From: Torreya grandis
Taxonomy: Eukaryota > Streptophyta > Pinopsida > Cupressales > Taxaceae
Direction of reading: 5' to 3'
NCBI GenBank assembly: GCA_037957365.1
Contig: JARHVA010000082.1
Span: forward strand, 1,353,001-1,417,000
DNA: 64,000 bases
Under the pieces are notes generated by a model. That model was not told the DNA's origin. It searched no databases and worked only from the letters and a program-made list of their open reading frames with translations. Positions 35,790 through 47,720 of this stretch are shown piece after piece (position 1 is the stretch's first letter; the number at the start of each line of letters is the position of its first letter). The translations under genes were made by a program, and so were the position numbers.

Positions 35790-36440
35790 TTAATCTATTA
35801 GATCAATATGCCAACCATAATCAATAATTTGTTTAGATCCAAAAGGGTATTTGACACCTTTAATAAATTTAAATGGAGAAGCCATAATGTTAATTAATCT
35901 AAAAGTACATCTATTGGCTATGGTAGCATACACTAAACTAGGGATTAAATAAAAATATTTAAACTTGATAGACAATAAGAAAGCATTACATATGTGTTTA
36001 TCACTTATCCCCATAGTAAAATTAGGTTGAATATAACAAATACCATTGGAAGTTAGTATTCCATTGAACTGACCAGTACGTCATCATCCTGATTTGGGTT
36101 TCTAACATCTATTGAAGTAACAAAGTATTTATCCCTTATATCATAGTTGAAGTCAAGATGGATGACAATGTCTATTTTGGAATAGTGAATATGACACTAA
36201 CCTTTCTTAATCTAGGACTTAACATTTGGTTTTATTACAAAAGGAAAAAAGAAAGGATGGATGCCTTCACCTTTAACCATTAAGATCAACGTAGATGATT
36301 TCATAGACATAAGCATTTTGGCTTGTAACCCCTTTTCTAGATACACCTCAAACTTATTAATTTTAAGAAAAGATATTGAACCATTATTTTGAATATCATA
36401 GTTGTTTTATTCTAAGAAGGAATGAAGATTTGGATGTTGG
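35790..36440 (-). pseudogene. movement protein-like (30K superfamily) fossil
   Basis: Movement proteins of the 30K superfamily open plasmodesmata to virus passage. On the minus strand, a frame reads IDIVIHLDFNYDI and VTSIDVRN near 36160-36100. After one frame change it reads GICYIQPNFTMGISDKHI near 36040-35990, then NAFLLSIKFKYF and SLVYATIANRCTFRL. The pattern (beta-strands, an Asp in a D-x-R context, then PN..xxxxD.hI..A..L.IK) fits caulimovirid movement proteins. Position before capsid and protease supports this. Identity to any one virus is low and the call is by pattern only. Confidence 0.55.
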
Positions 36441-36754
36441 ACAAACTTTCATGAGACTGGCTTGGGTTATCCATTGTAAAATTTACTTGAAAATAGAAAA
36501 ACTCTAGATAAGATGGAATTTTGTACTGAAGGCATTTTTTGAAGACTTAGGTGACTTATGCATTACCCTATCATAGCCACCTACCTATATCGAGACTTAT
36601 ACATTGAAATATTTCCACACTTTCAAACAAATTCTTTTCAAATAAACTTGAATAGATGAACACAAGTTATCATGAAAGTTATCATTTCATTCATTCAAAG
36701 GAAAACAAATATAAATAGTTTTCACAAGGTTGGATTTAAATCACATGCAATAAA

Positions 36755-37485
36755 AATACATGTTTTGATTGTAATTAGGCTAATTCCACATTGGTAATAA
36801 TTGTGAGACAAGTATTATTTATTAGGAGCTACATTCACCAGAAACTTTGCTAATGGGGAAAGAGGCTAGATGGTGAGAAGCCCAAAGTGGTGAACTATAT
36901 TCACCATTCCTTCCCCTTACTAACAAATGATTACTTTGGTTGTGTGTTAAAGAGGGTCCCTTGTCCTATAATTATTACCAAAAATACAAGAGAAAAAATG
37001 TCATTTGGATAATGACTGCTCATGGAGGTCATTTAGGTAAAGACTAAAATATACACGAGTAAAAAAATACCATAAAAATTAATATATGATTAAAATTTCT
37101 TATGGAAGCCTTTAACTTAAAATTAAAATACATGATTGGGTTGTAAATAGGTTAATCCCATATTGTTAATAATTGTGAGACAATGATGATTTATTAGGCA
37201 CTACACTCACCAAAAGTTTTGCCAATGGGGAAACAAGCTAGTGGGTGAGAATCCAAAAGTGGTGAATTAAATCACCATTCCCTGCCTTCCCCATCCCACC
37301 CCATACAACAAATGCTTATGTTGGTTGTGTGATAAAGTGGGTCCACTTGCCTTGTGATTATTACCAAAAATACATGAGAGAAAGTTCCATTGGGTTAATG
37401 ACTACTAATGGAGGTCATTTGGATAATGACTAAAACATACATGAGTAAAAATCCCACAAAAATTAATATCTAATTATAATTTTAT
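36755..37485. repeat. diverged tandem duplication, unit about 372 bp
   Basis: Units start with 'aatacatg' at 36755 and 37127 and share 'taataattgtgagaca', 'ccaatggggaaa', 'ggttgtgtg', 'ttattaccaaaaatac' and 'ggaggtcattt'. Identity is about 80% by eye. No coding content. Confidence 0.85.
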
Positions 37486-37789
37486 TATTATTTTTAGTTG
37501 ATCTAGGTACTAAAATTATTTATTATTTTATGTTAGATGTGTGTTTTGTCATGGTAAAATAATGTTTGTGTATGTACTATCTTGTTTTTGTAGTTGATTG
37601 TTGCAATTGGGAAAGACAATATCTTTACATTGCAACTACAATTGGGAAGAATAATATATTGACGGTGTTTATAGGTCAAAGATTAATAGCCATAAAAATT
37701 TAGACTAGAAGAGTTACTAGGCATTAAAAAAATCAATTTTATCTTCTAATTGTTAATCATTAAGTTATTTAATTGTCTTACCTGAACTA

Positions 37790-38040
37790 TTTGATTGTTT
37801 TGCCTAAATTATTCATGTAGTACAATGTAAGATACAAGTAATTATCAAGACATTTATAATATATGTAGCTTGACATGGTAGGAAGCTCATAGATAAATAT
37901 AACATGTTGATAATGTAACCTGTAAGATAATATGCCCCAAGGATAGGCATGGCCAATGGGTATGGTGGAATCCAACATCTAAGAATCCATGTATGATATT
38001 TATGTCATTCATCACACTCATGTACTTTCTAAAATGCATA
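37790..38040 (-). repeat. inverted-repeat arm, partner at 39800-40037
   Basis: Its reverse complement aligns with 39800-40037 ('tattggccatg', 'gggcat', 'taccatgt', 'agctacatatat', 'atgtcttg'), at about 75% by eye. It continues past the point where an element interrupts the other copy, so it works as an uninterrupted paralog of that insertion site. Confidence 0.75.
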
Positions 38041-38079
38041 TGTATTTGAAAATAAATATGCTATCAAGAGAATCAAATC

Positions 38080-39200
38080 CTTTGATGAGTTATACCACAC
38101 AATACAAGATATAGAAGTTAAGTTCAAGTATACAACTACTCCTACAACTACGTAAACAATGAAGTTCTCAGACAAACCAAGCTATAGGTCTATCTAACTA
38201 ACAAGAAGAACAAGGAATAGATGATAATTAATGAAATATCACAACCTTCAAATTAACTTCAATTTTTAGCTCCATTGAAGTGGTAATTTTTTATATTACC
38301 ATCACCCCATTGCATACTGTTACCAAAGCTAATTGAGTAAAATCTTATCACTCTTCCTCCTCCATGACAGTTTAATCAAAATATGCCTACACCAAAAAAC
38401 TATGCCAATAATGCATACTATGAATATCATAAAATTATGGGACATTCTACAAATAAATACTTTAAATTAAGACATAAGATACAAAACATTATTGATGACA
38501 ACAATATCAAGTTGAGTACACCTATAGAGAAATCTAGACCACACAAAAATGGAAATCATAAGTTGAAAATATTCAATGATACATTTCCAAAGCATGAGAT
38601 GATAGATACTAAGGATACTTCAATATACAATATGCATCATCCATTAGCAACATATAATCACCCAATAGACATAATTATTGGTACACTTATCAATACCTCA
38701 CCACAGTGTCTTATGATCACATTTTATGATAGTGATATTGTCAATGATGATTCATATTTCCATGCACTACTCATACAAGCTTATATCAATGAGCATCCCA
38801 TACATAGTTTCATAATCAACAATGGGTCAATTGAGAATGTGTCCACAATGACAATCCTTTACTCCATTGGATAAACATAATAGGATATACAAGATACACC
38901 AATAATAGTTAAAGGATTATATGGATTAAAACATAATACCTTTAGACACATAATACTACCTCTTTAGGTGGGCTCTGCCATACTAGCCACTCCATTCTTA
39001 GTTATATAGAGTAATGGAGTATTTGACATGTTGTTAGGATGCCTTTGGATGCAAAAGCCTTGTGTAATACCATCTGCAATGCATCAATATATCAAGTACA
39101 TACACTCCAATAAGGTATTCATAATTACAAATTTAGGATATGAGTACCGTCTATAACAAATGATATCTCCTCCTCCATACCCACCACCACCCTAGTTTGT
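38080..39200 (+). pseudogene. gag C-terminus and protease, Ty3/gypsy (Tat/Athila-like)
   Basis: The open part at 38383-38874 starts with a degraded zinc knuckle (YYEYHKIMGHSTNKYFKLRH, where YCxxH..GH....C is usual, both Cys changed to Tyr), then a linker. The protease active site reads FIINNGSIENV (near 38810-38840), with Asn in place of the catalytic Asp. The frame continues past stops to LLGCLWMQKPCVIPSAMHQYI (38... to about 39090), which matches the LLGRPW-type second protease motif of Tat/Athila-group elements. Upstream, 38080-38200 also looks like gag in frame. No RT or integrase follows and no LTR was found, so this is a captured or truncated fragment. Confidence 0.8.
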
Positions 39201-39799
39201 TGATAAACTCATACATGAATAATATATAAAGTCAATGGTTACACACATGTAATATATTTATATAAACCCATTTAATAGGAGAGTAGTTGAGTCTAATAGA
39301 GATCAAGATATTTTATTCCCACCATATTAGAGAGTTATTCAGGGTTCATAGAGGCATCAACTCCTATAACACATACTCAGGTAGTACCATAGATTGTTCA
39401 ATATATTCCAAAATGAACATAGGTAGTCAAACATTATCCTAATTTAAAGTAGACCCTATAGATTCCTAGGCCTTTTAGGGTTACCCATCATACATGGTTT
39501 TATATTAGTAGTGATCATGATAGTTACAATATAATTCATGATTTCTTATCAAATCATGATATACTTACATTTGGTGCCTTTCACTCATGACAAGTGACCC
39601 TCATACTATGTGATATAAACACTCCTCATGTTCCTCCCTTTTATGGGATAATTGGTTATCACTTTTTAAATTTAAATTATTGTGAAAAATACAAAAAAAA
39701 GATCAAAAATTTAAAAACATTCAAATTAAAAAAAATAAAAATCAAAACTTCAGCATGAAATGATTGCTAAATTACACTATTTACATATGTTATTTATCA
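39201..39799. other. decayed continuation, nothing recognised
   Basis: It may be the linker after protease in the gag-pro fossil, but no motif can be defended. A poly-A rich stretch lies near 39690-39750. Confidence 0.4.
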
Positions 39800-40037
39800 A
39801 ATGTTTGGTAGATTGCATATCATTTTCATATCCACATCTATCTCATGGTATATGAGTGTGATTTAAGACATACAAGTTACACATGGACATATATATGTTG
39901 GACTTTCCTCTACCTATTGGCCATGTCGATACTATGGGCATCTTATTCCACATGTTTCAGTATTGTAAGTTATATCTTTCTATAAACTTATACCATGTTG
40001 AGCTACATATATTTCTTACACATGTCTTGTTAGTTAC
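39800..40037 (+). repeat. inverted-repeat arm, partner at 37790-38040
   Basis: See partner. It ends exactly at the left target-site duplication (GTTAC, 40033-40037) of the 40-61 kb element. Its sequence resumes after 61089 (ATTACTCATCTCTTACAT), as comparison with the inverted partner shows. Confidence 0.75.
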
Positions 40038-41234
40038 TATTTTATCTAACCCTTCAATTATATAAAATCTAATAGAATAATATTTAACTATAGATTTATA
40101 GAATATACACAAAATATAGATCTAAAACTATGATTCAATTATACAAATTTGAATGTTAGAATAAACAAGTACAAATGGATAGAGAGAGACTTGACTTATT
40201 TGTTGCACTTCTCTGATCTGTGCATGCCTACTCTCTATTTTAATGATGTGAAGAAGGATTATATTATGTTCATTTATGAAATGGACTATTGTCTCTATTC
40301 TGATCAATATTGTTTGACATCAAATAAAAATGACTATTAATCCATACCTATAACAGTTAATTATGTCCCTGTGGGTGTAAGATTATAATTTATTTTGTAA
40401 TGCTTCAATTGCAATAGTAATGTCCTTTTCTACCTTATCGGTGTTTTCAACTCGCACGCATGCACCTAAAATATCAAACCCTAGTTTATTATACAAACAC
40501 TATATAAATCAAAATGGGGGGATGTGTAAAATGGATTGAGTTGGACTGACCTTGGTCAATCCCCTTTGAAATACCAAGTGTTGCATCGCATTTCCAATGA
40601 TATGAAGAGGGTTCCAAATCAAATGTAATTATCCCAATTACATGTGTGTTAAATGGTGAATGCAAATCTAGATGCTCTTTCTCCTATTTACCCTTGTCAC
40701 ATATTGCATAATGTAACTATAACATTCAATGCTTATAATGTAATTTTATATAGCTCTTGAAATATAAGAATGCATGTCCCAAATGTCTCCTAGAAACTAC
40801 GTATATATAGGACTTTTTAAAATTTTAATTAATGACTCATTGGTGCACTAAAAATACCCAAAATAAAATCAAAAAAATAAAGGCAATGGATACAAAGGAA
40901 ATATGTACAATTTTTTTATATAAATATCAGGGTTCAAGATTGACTAGAATGGGTCATAATTGATGGTCGATCTTGACCACAATGTTCAGACTTGACTTGG
41001 GATAAGAACAACCCAAAAATGGTAAAATGGCATTAGACATATTTATTTTAAAGTACAATTCAAGTAACGTGGATGGGAAAAAGGGACCACAAAGTCACAC
41101 AAAATCAATAGTTAAAAAAGAAAACAAAAAAGGGACACACCACTAAATACTTAATTCATAGCTAGAGACCTATATAAACAAAGTGGCTAAAAGACATTGT
41201 AGGATAAGGTTTGTGCCAAGTTTGAGTGTTTACA
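40038..41234 (-). repeat. 3' LTR (1,197 bp) of the outer element
   Basis: On the minus strand it starts TGTAAACAC at 41234 and ends GATAAAATA at 40038 (TA for the usual CA). It matches 59866-61089 at about 80% by eye. Confidence 0.82.
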
Positions 41235-41242
41235 TTCCCCCC
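41235..41242 (-). other. polypurine tract of the outer element
   Basis: The minus strand reads GGGGGGAA directly before the LTR start TGTAAACAC. Confidence 0.75.
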
Positions 41243-41939
41243 TATAATCTAGAATTTTAATGGAACTAAAAATACTAGATAAAAGAGAAAAAGAGAATGT
41301 AAAATTGTTTAGATAATTATGATGTGGATTTTTCATTTATCATAATGATCCATAGAGTTCCTAAAAAAATAAAATGTGTGTAATTAGATACATTATTATC
41401 CAAATAAAATAAAAGGTATAAACATAAATGATAATATTGGAAATATTATTAAAGGAAAAACTATACTTGTATGTGTGGCATGTGACATCACTCGTGGAGT
41501 ATGTGCTTGCCATGAAGAAATAGAAATGTTGAGGGTCAAGGATTGACCCAATAATCATGGAGAAAAAAAGGGAACTTGTAGCACCTATTCATTTCTTGGC
41601 TAGGGAAATTGATGAGCTTTCAAGTGGTCAATATGATGAGTAGAGCCATTGAGGGATGTAAAAACCTCAATTTGTTGACTAAAGTAACTATGTTGATGGA
41701 GAAATTACTTTTTTTGTCAAACAATGGCAAATTGAGGGTGATCAAACCCTGATTTGAAGTGAATATGTATAAAAAATAAAACCCATTAAGGGACACAAAG
41801 ACCTCAATTTTCATTTTTGTTCTTTGTAACTCCAATATGAAAATGGGTTGGAATACATAATGGATTCACAAGTTATAATGTTGGAGGGTGTTGAATCTCT
41901 ACATATGGATTTTAGATTCAATTGTCACTTTGTTCTTTA
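41243..41939 (-). other. 3' interior of the outer element
   Basis: No coding motif on either strand. Bases 41243-41290 resemble 63140-63190, which stand in the same position next to another polypurine tract. The nested element begins at 41945, after the target-site duplication. Confidence 0.6.
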
Positions 41940-41944
41940 GTTCT

Positions 41945-44742
41945 TATTGACCATTTTGACCATAAGTGAAAATGGGTCAACCCCCCTATAGTCAAGAACT
42001 TGCATAGGGGCCTAGTATAATGTCACAGGATATGTTATAGTCCATTTGATGTCATTTCATATGTTTTTAGCGTTGGTCATGGTCTATTTAAGTCTTTATG
42101 TCATTTTTAGTCATTTAGGGGTCATTTTAGAGTCATATATGAAAGTGAAAGGTCTCCGTGGTGTTCGAGCACTTAGAGACATGAAGGAGGTTTACACAAA
42201 GTCTCAATGGTTCATCAAAGCCTTGGTAGGCCAAATAGTCATTTCTTGCATTTCCATGAATAGTCAACTGAGTTAGCAAGAGCTCTTCAAATGATAAGGA
42301 TGGACTATAATAGTCTATTTCCCATGTATGCATATTCACCCACTATGACTGGGCAACTACAAGTGCTATGGAGAAGATCATCATGTTGAAAAAGAGTAAT
42401 TGCCTAGCTTCAATCACTTTATGGTTGAAATAGATTTTTTGAAGAAGATGAGGATGTTCAAGATGAACCATAAGGATAGAGTAGGGGACATAAAATTAAA
42501 ATAATAGGAACTAGCCATTTGGACTCAAAGAAATATAACCATGGAATTCATAAGCCTTCCAACTGCCAAGTGTCAAAAACTCACTCGATTAGAACAAAGA
42601 TCGATAGCACACAAGTGATCACCCAAAGTCATAAGTAAAATTTCCCTAGATCAAGATCAATGGTGCATATTCTTATGTAAAAATTTTAATTGATGATATA
42701 CATTGAATACTGGGGTCAATAAGTCAAGATAAATCTATGACATGCATTCAATCATGCAAATGTAGATCAATGATGAGTATGAAGTCAATAGGTCAGAAGA
42801 TCTTAAGAATGTACATGATGGTGCCATGTGTCATAATCATGGTGAACTAGTAATATATTAATGGCCTATATTTGATCATATAGACTGGCATCAAATCAAT
42901 GATGTGTATTTGATCAGGTAGATTAAAGATCAATGGTGCACATTTAACTGCATAAATGGGGATCGATAGATTGCATAAGGTCAATAAGTTAATGAACCCA
43001 GATTACACATGAGGTTGTTTCATAGTGTAAGCACATTTGATCATATGAAGACTAACAACAAGGTCCATAGAAAGCATATGGGGCTATCGTGTGTTACAAT
43101 CTTGGAAGTCAAAATCAAAAGGCATGTAGAGCTACCAAGTGTCATAATATCTGATGTAGATCAAAGATCAATGGTCAACATTAAAATTAAAGGCTAGGAG
43201 ACTCCCAAGGATATTTATATAGAAAATTTGATCAGGTTCCAAGGGGCATGAGATGAAAACACATGTCCAGAGTGACAACATGCATATTTTTAAAATTAAA
43301 TGAGCAGTGTGGCAAGGAAATGCCATATAGGTAGACATGTTAGATCAAAATATTTTATGGTACATAAAATACTTCAAAATCATATTCCACCATTAAATCT
43401 AAATCAAGATCATCTCATAAACCCTACAGTCCTAGGAAAGCACATACAATAGATGGGTATGGAAATGCCCCTGCTACACATCCATCATAGGCAGTCTTGG
43501 ACAGAGATTGAAGATAAACAATGACTACCATGTGAGAGAGTGAAAAATATATTTTTGGGACCTTTCAATGTTTAATTCATGGAATAAAAAGTAGACACAT
43601 CATATACATGTCCTAACACCTCTCCCATGGATTTTGTTGAGCAACTAAAGGCTTATTAGATGATTAATGTGAATAATGAGGCCCAAAAGACCAATGAATG
43701 ATTTCATATGGTGAATACAAGTGTATAAAAGATATATATAATTTAGGAGAACATATTATGATTGTCATAAGATGTTTTAAACCTCCCTAAGATAGTACAT
43801 ATGTGTCAACTCTCCCTAGTCTAGTTTCAAATGCTTAAAAGATGATCCATGATGAAGGCAGTTTCACAAAGGCTAGCTAAAGAGTCTCCATGCCATTTTG
43901 GAGAGTTTGTCATATTTTATATAGACACTTTTCAAAGGAGTCATTCATGGTTTATTTCACACTCCATTCTCCTAAAATTTAACTAGTTTTCATTCCTTGA
44001 CATGTGGCATTATGAACTTTGAACTTCTTTACTTCATTCTCTTCTCCTCTCTCTCCAATTCTATAAGTAGCAACCATTTTGGCTATTGTAAGCTAATACC
44101 ACACCATGTATGGTGAATCCATAATAGAGTGAAATTGTTTTCTACCTTTTAAAAATAAATTCAAGTTTGGTTTTGAGTTCATTAATAATTATCTAAGTGT
44201 GTAAAGTGATGTATGGTAGAGTTAATGCTAATTCTCTATCCTTGCTTGCCTTATCCTTTCATGTTTATGCAAGAATTACTATTCTAAAAAGTCATATAGA
44301 GTGTATTAAATTATTTTAGGCTCATTTAAAGTGTAATATTGTTTTTAGAGTGTGAAATCTTCCCTTTGGTTCATTTACCTTGTGTTGCTTCATGCATCTC
44401 ACCTCTATATTGAAACATTGATGTTAGAATCTTTTAAGACTTTGAAGCTAGTTTGTATGCCTTATTTCATTGTGATAGGAATATGATGGTCATGTGTAAA
44501 TCATATTGGTATATAAACCCATTATATTATGTTTAATTCATGTAATTTATATCTCTTTTCCCCATAATCAAGCACTAGTTTAGGTGATAATCATTTCAAG
44601 ATATATTCAGGGAGCTAGCCCTTAAATCTAGAGGCTCACTTCCACTATAGGTACACCCACATATTTGGAAGTGTTACCATGTTGCCCAAATATGGAATAG
44701 GATTGAATACCCTCTTCTAGGGTGAAATATTTTGTGACAATA
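41945..44742 (+). repeat. 5' LTR (2,798 bp) of the nested element
   Basis: It starts TATTGACCATTTTGACC (the 3' copy keeps TGTTGACC) and ends GTGACAATA. It aligns in full with 51036-53794. Its short open frames are not conserved between the copies and are not genes. Confidence 0.9.
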
Positions 44743-44746
44743 GTTT

Positions 44747-44765
44747 TGGTACATCTGGTGGGACC
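44747..44765 (+). other. candidate primer-binding site of the nested element
   Basis: TGGTACATCTGGTGGGACC starts 4 bp after the LTR. It resembles the TTGGCGC...GTGGGRCC pattern seen after LTRs of many Tat-group elements, with CG changed to TA. I cannot name the tRNA with certainty. Confidence 0.5.
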
Positions 44766-44912
44766 CATTGTCTTCAAGATAACTTGTTAAGGTGAATGTT
44801 GGTCTTGAAAACATCAACTACAAATTGGTGTGATACTCAACATTTAGCAACTCCATCAAGGTAAAATATAGTTCAAGGCAATTTTTTTGTTATAAGATTG
44901 CTCTAATAATTC

Positions 44913-46421
44913 ATGGTTCTCATTAGGTCCTCATCTAGTAGAGTGTTCGATCCTGTTAATCCACCCATTCAGCCTGAACTTCCTCTTGAAGTTCAATACC
45001 CTCATCCTAATCTACCTTTTGAGGAGCAAGAATATTTTTATAGTGAAGAGAGTGAAGAGGTTGAAGATATTGAAGATCTTGAAAAAAATATGGCTATAAA
45101 ACATGCATTTTCTACCTTTAATACTAAAAATCTAATTCATCTCCAAGCATATGATGTTATTCCTCCTAATGCCACAAAGAGTGTGCCTACATTCAATGGT
45201 GAGAGTCATGTTACATCTAGTGAACACGTCAAGGATATCTCAATTTTTTGTAGTTTCCACAATGTCACTCATGAGAATATTGCCATTAGACTCCTTGCCA
45301 TGTCCCTTAGAGGGAAAGATCCTTATTGGTATAGGACTTTTCTTGATAGATGTATCACACCATGGGAAGACTTTGGAGTGTTGTTGACTTCACGATTTGA
45401 AGATGAAAGTGACCATACCTCTCTTATACATCAGCTCAATGTGATCAAAAGAGGCTAAAAGTAAATAATGCATGAATTCAATGAGAGGTTTCAAAAAATT
45501 TGGTATAGATTTCCTCCTCCCATGAGGCCACCTAGTAGTTTTGTGTTCCCTACCTACTTAATAGCCATTGGTACTAATATTTCTATCATGCTTCAATTTA
45601 TGGGTGGTTTCACTTTTCTCAAAGCATATGAACTTGTCATTAAGGCTGAGAATGGCCTCATTCAAATTATAAAACTACCTCCTAAGGTTTCTATGCCTCT
45701 ATTGTCTCATAATTTTGCTAATACTCTAAATGTGGCCCAATTTCCCAATGCTAACAGCAAGCATAGAGTAATTCCTAAGAAGGCAGAAGATGATGTTGAT
45801 TGGTAGTCAAGGTCTAAGTTCCTTGAGTCAAGATGCCAAGCTATATAACCTCAAAATATGCATCAAGGTGCCTATCAAAATCCTTATCCTTACCAACAAC
45901 AATATGGTGAACAATATGGAAGAATAAGAGGTCAAAGGTAGCCTAACTTCAATAGGCATACTAATGTGTACAATCTTAATTCTACCACTCATACAAGGAA
46001 GATGATATCGGTTCATAATAAATTGGTACAAGGATAAGATTAGAAACAAGGCCAATTTATAGATGCAAATGAGAGTGGATAACAATCTCTTTTTGCTCAA
46101 GGAGGATTCACTCCTCTTTCATCAGCTGAAGATGAAGTCATGATGCAAACAAATAAAGGTGGACAACCTCAAGGAAAGATCTTCACAAACTTCCTAGTTG
46201 AGGACACTTTTGTTCTCAATCAAAGAAATTATAATTTAGACAACACTATATCTAAGATAAAGTATTTAAGAGGTGACAATATCATGCCTACAAGTTCATC
46301 CAATCCTCCTACAAGAAAACAAATCATGGTTGCAAGCAAGGCAGTCCTGAACACACCTACACCTCCATCATGTCAAAATGTGGCAAGGTATGCTCAAGGT
46401 GATTCTATCCTTCAAGTTTAA
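44913..46421 (+). pseudogene. gag of the nested element
   Basis: The start at 44913 gives MVLIRSSSSRVFDP, then an acidic stretch (EESEEVEDIEDLEK). A gag domain follows with VPTFNGES, HVKDISIFCSFHNVTHENIAIRLL (quoted in parts), DPYWYRTFLD and WEDFGVLLTSRF. Two stops at about 45456-45464 interrupt it, and the same frame goes on with MHEFNERFQKIWYRFPP and later KAYELVIKAENGL. Another same-frame part, 46140-46421, is Ser/Thr/Pro/Asn-rich linker before protease. I see no zinc knuckle. Confidence 0.82.
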
Positions 46422-46689
46422 ACAACTTCCTTTCCTCTAAGGACTCAAAAAAAGGTGAGTACTAATTCCATAAAAATAGTGTATTCTTTGAAAAGTACTA
46501 AGACATCCATTTCTCTCTGGGATGTCCTTCATATGCCTAGCCAAAAAGAGATATTACAAAAATAGTTGTCCACTTCCCCACTAGTCGCTGACCTTAAATT
46601 AAAACTCATAATCATGGTGTCCTTAAAAATTCCCCAAAAACCATTATTTAACCATCTATTAAAGTTGAGAAACCTCCACCATTCTACCT

Positions 46690-47143
46690 CACTCTCATTG
46701 TGGGTGACAAGTTGGTATATAATTTCATAGTTGATAATGGAGCTTCTACTTTAGTCATGCCCAAAGTTATAGCTAATAAGTTAGGCCCAAAACATGAGGT
46801 TCATAGTAAAGTAGTTATCCAATTAGATGGTACACCTACTAAGACTATAGGACCAATGAAAATTTTTAAGGTTTTCATGCATGATTGTCCTAGTTTTCCT
46901 ATCCTTCAAGACATAGTTGTTGTTGACCTCCCAACTCACTTTGCAATCTACCTTTCAAGAGACTTTAAATCCAAGATAGGTGTATATATCTTAGTTTATT
47001 GGTTATTATTGTCATTTAGGACAAGGTATGGGACCAAGATGACCATTATAATACAACCTCTTGCAGGGTTTCATATTGATCCCTACATTGACATAAGTTC
47101 TAGAATTGTGTTATCCATGAGGAAAATGATTATGTCAAGATGA
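46690..47143 (+). pseudogene. aspartic protease of the nested element
   Basis: PFYLTLIVGDKLVYN leads to the active site FIVDNGASTLVMPKV (Asp-Asn-Gly for Asp-Ser-Gly). It goes on with VVIQLDGTPTKTIG and LQDIVVVDLP, and the family's usual L.RDF motif reads LSRDFKSKIG. The third-position change of Ser to Asn in the catalytic loop probably kills it. The RNase H domain follows about 170 bp later. Confidence 0.85.
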
Positions 47144-47309
47144 CGGTACTTCCTCCAAGATTGAATGCATTTCTGATTTATTTCTTTATGAACATGGTAC
47201 TAAAACTTATGAGCATCATCCTTATGATTTCATGCAGGAAACTAATTTAGGAGTGTATTGTATACATGAAGAAGGAATACTAATACCTCTACTGGCCAAG
47301 GAAGGAGGT

Positions 47310-47720
47310 AAGGATGATGAGATGTGGAAAATGTTTTTTGATGGTTCAAGAAGTAAAAGTGGTGTAGGAATTGGTGTCATGTTGGACTCCCCATATAAAC
47401 AATAATACTATGCTTCATATGTTCCATTTCAGTTACACTTATAATGTAACTGAGTATGAAGGTTTGATCCATGGCCTTTAATGTGCAAGGAAAAAGGGAA
47501 TCAAGAACTTGCAAGTATATAGAGATAGTGAATTGGATGTGCATAAAGTTAGGAAAGTGGTTGTTTCCAATAACCATTTTTTCAAGTCATATAAACATAG
47601 GGTATGATATTTTCTTGAAGACTTCAATGCATGCAATATCTAATCAGTTATAAGAGAGCAGAATAATCATGCTGATAGACTAGTTGCTATAGGAGCTCAA
47701 TTTGATACAACAACTACCAT
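47310..47720 (+). pseudogene. RNase H (archaeal-type, 'aRH') upstream of RT
   Basis: RNase H removes RNA from RNA-DNA hybrids. All active-site positions are visible: Asp in FFDGSRSKSGVG, Glu in NVTEYEGLIHGL (after one frame change), Asp in QVYRDSELDVHKV and the final Asp in NNHADRLVAIG. Four stops interrupt it. The pattern is that of the extra RNase H of Tat-group elements. In the standard description that domain lies after RT-RH and before integrase. Here it stands between protease and RT. Confidence 0.85.

Larger units (their letters stand above)
31320..36460 (-). mobile_element. endogenous caulimovirid-like pararetrovirus fossil
   Basis: On the minus strand the order is movement protein-like, a coiled/charged linker, capsid-like region, aspartic protease and RT N-terminus. 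That is the order of the large polyproteins of Caulimoviridae, and no LTR or integrase is associated. Every part is broken by stops and frame changes, and RT stops after its first conserved block, so the copy is partial and dead. It joined the genome by illegitimate recombination, as such viruses do not encode integrase. The protease and RT assignments are the firmest and the capsid assignment is the weakest. Confidence 0.72.
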
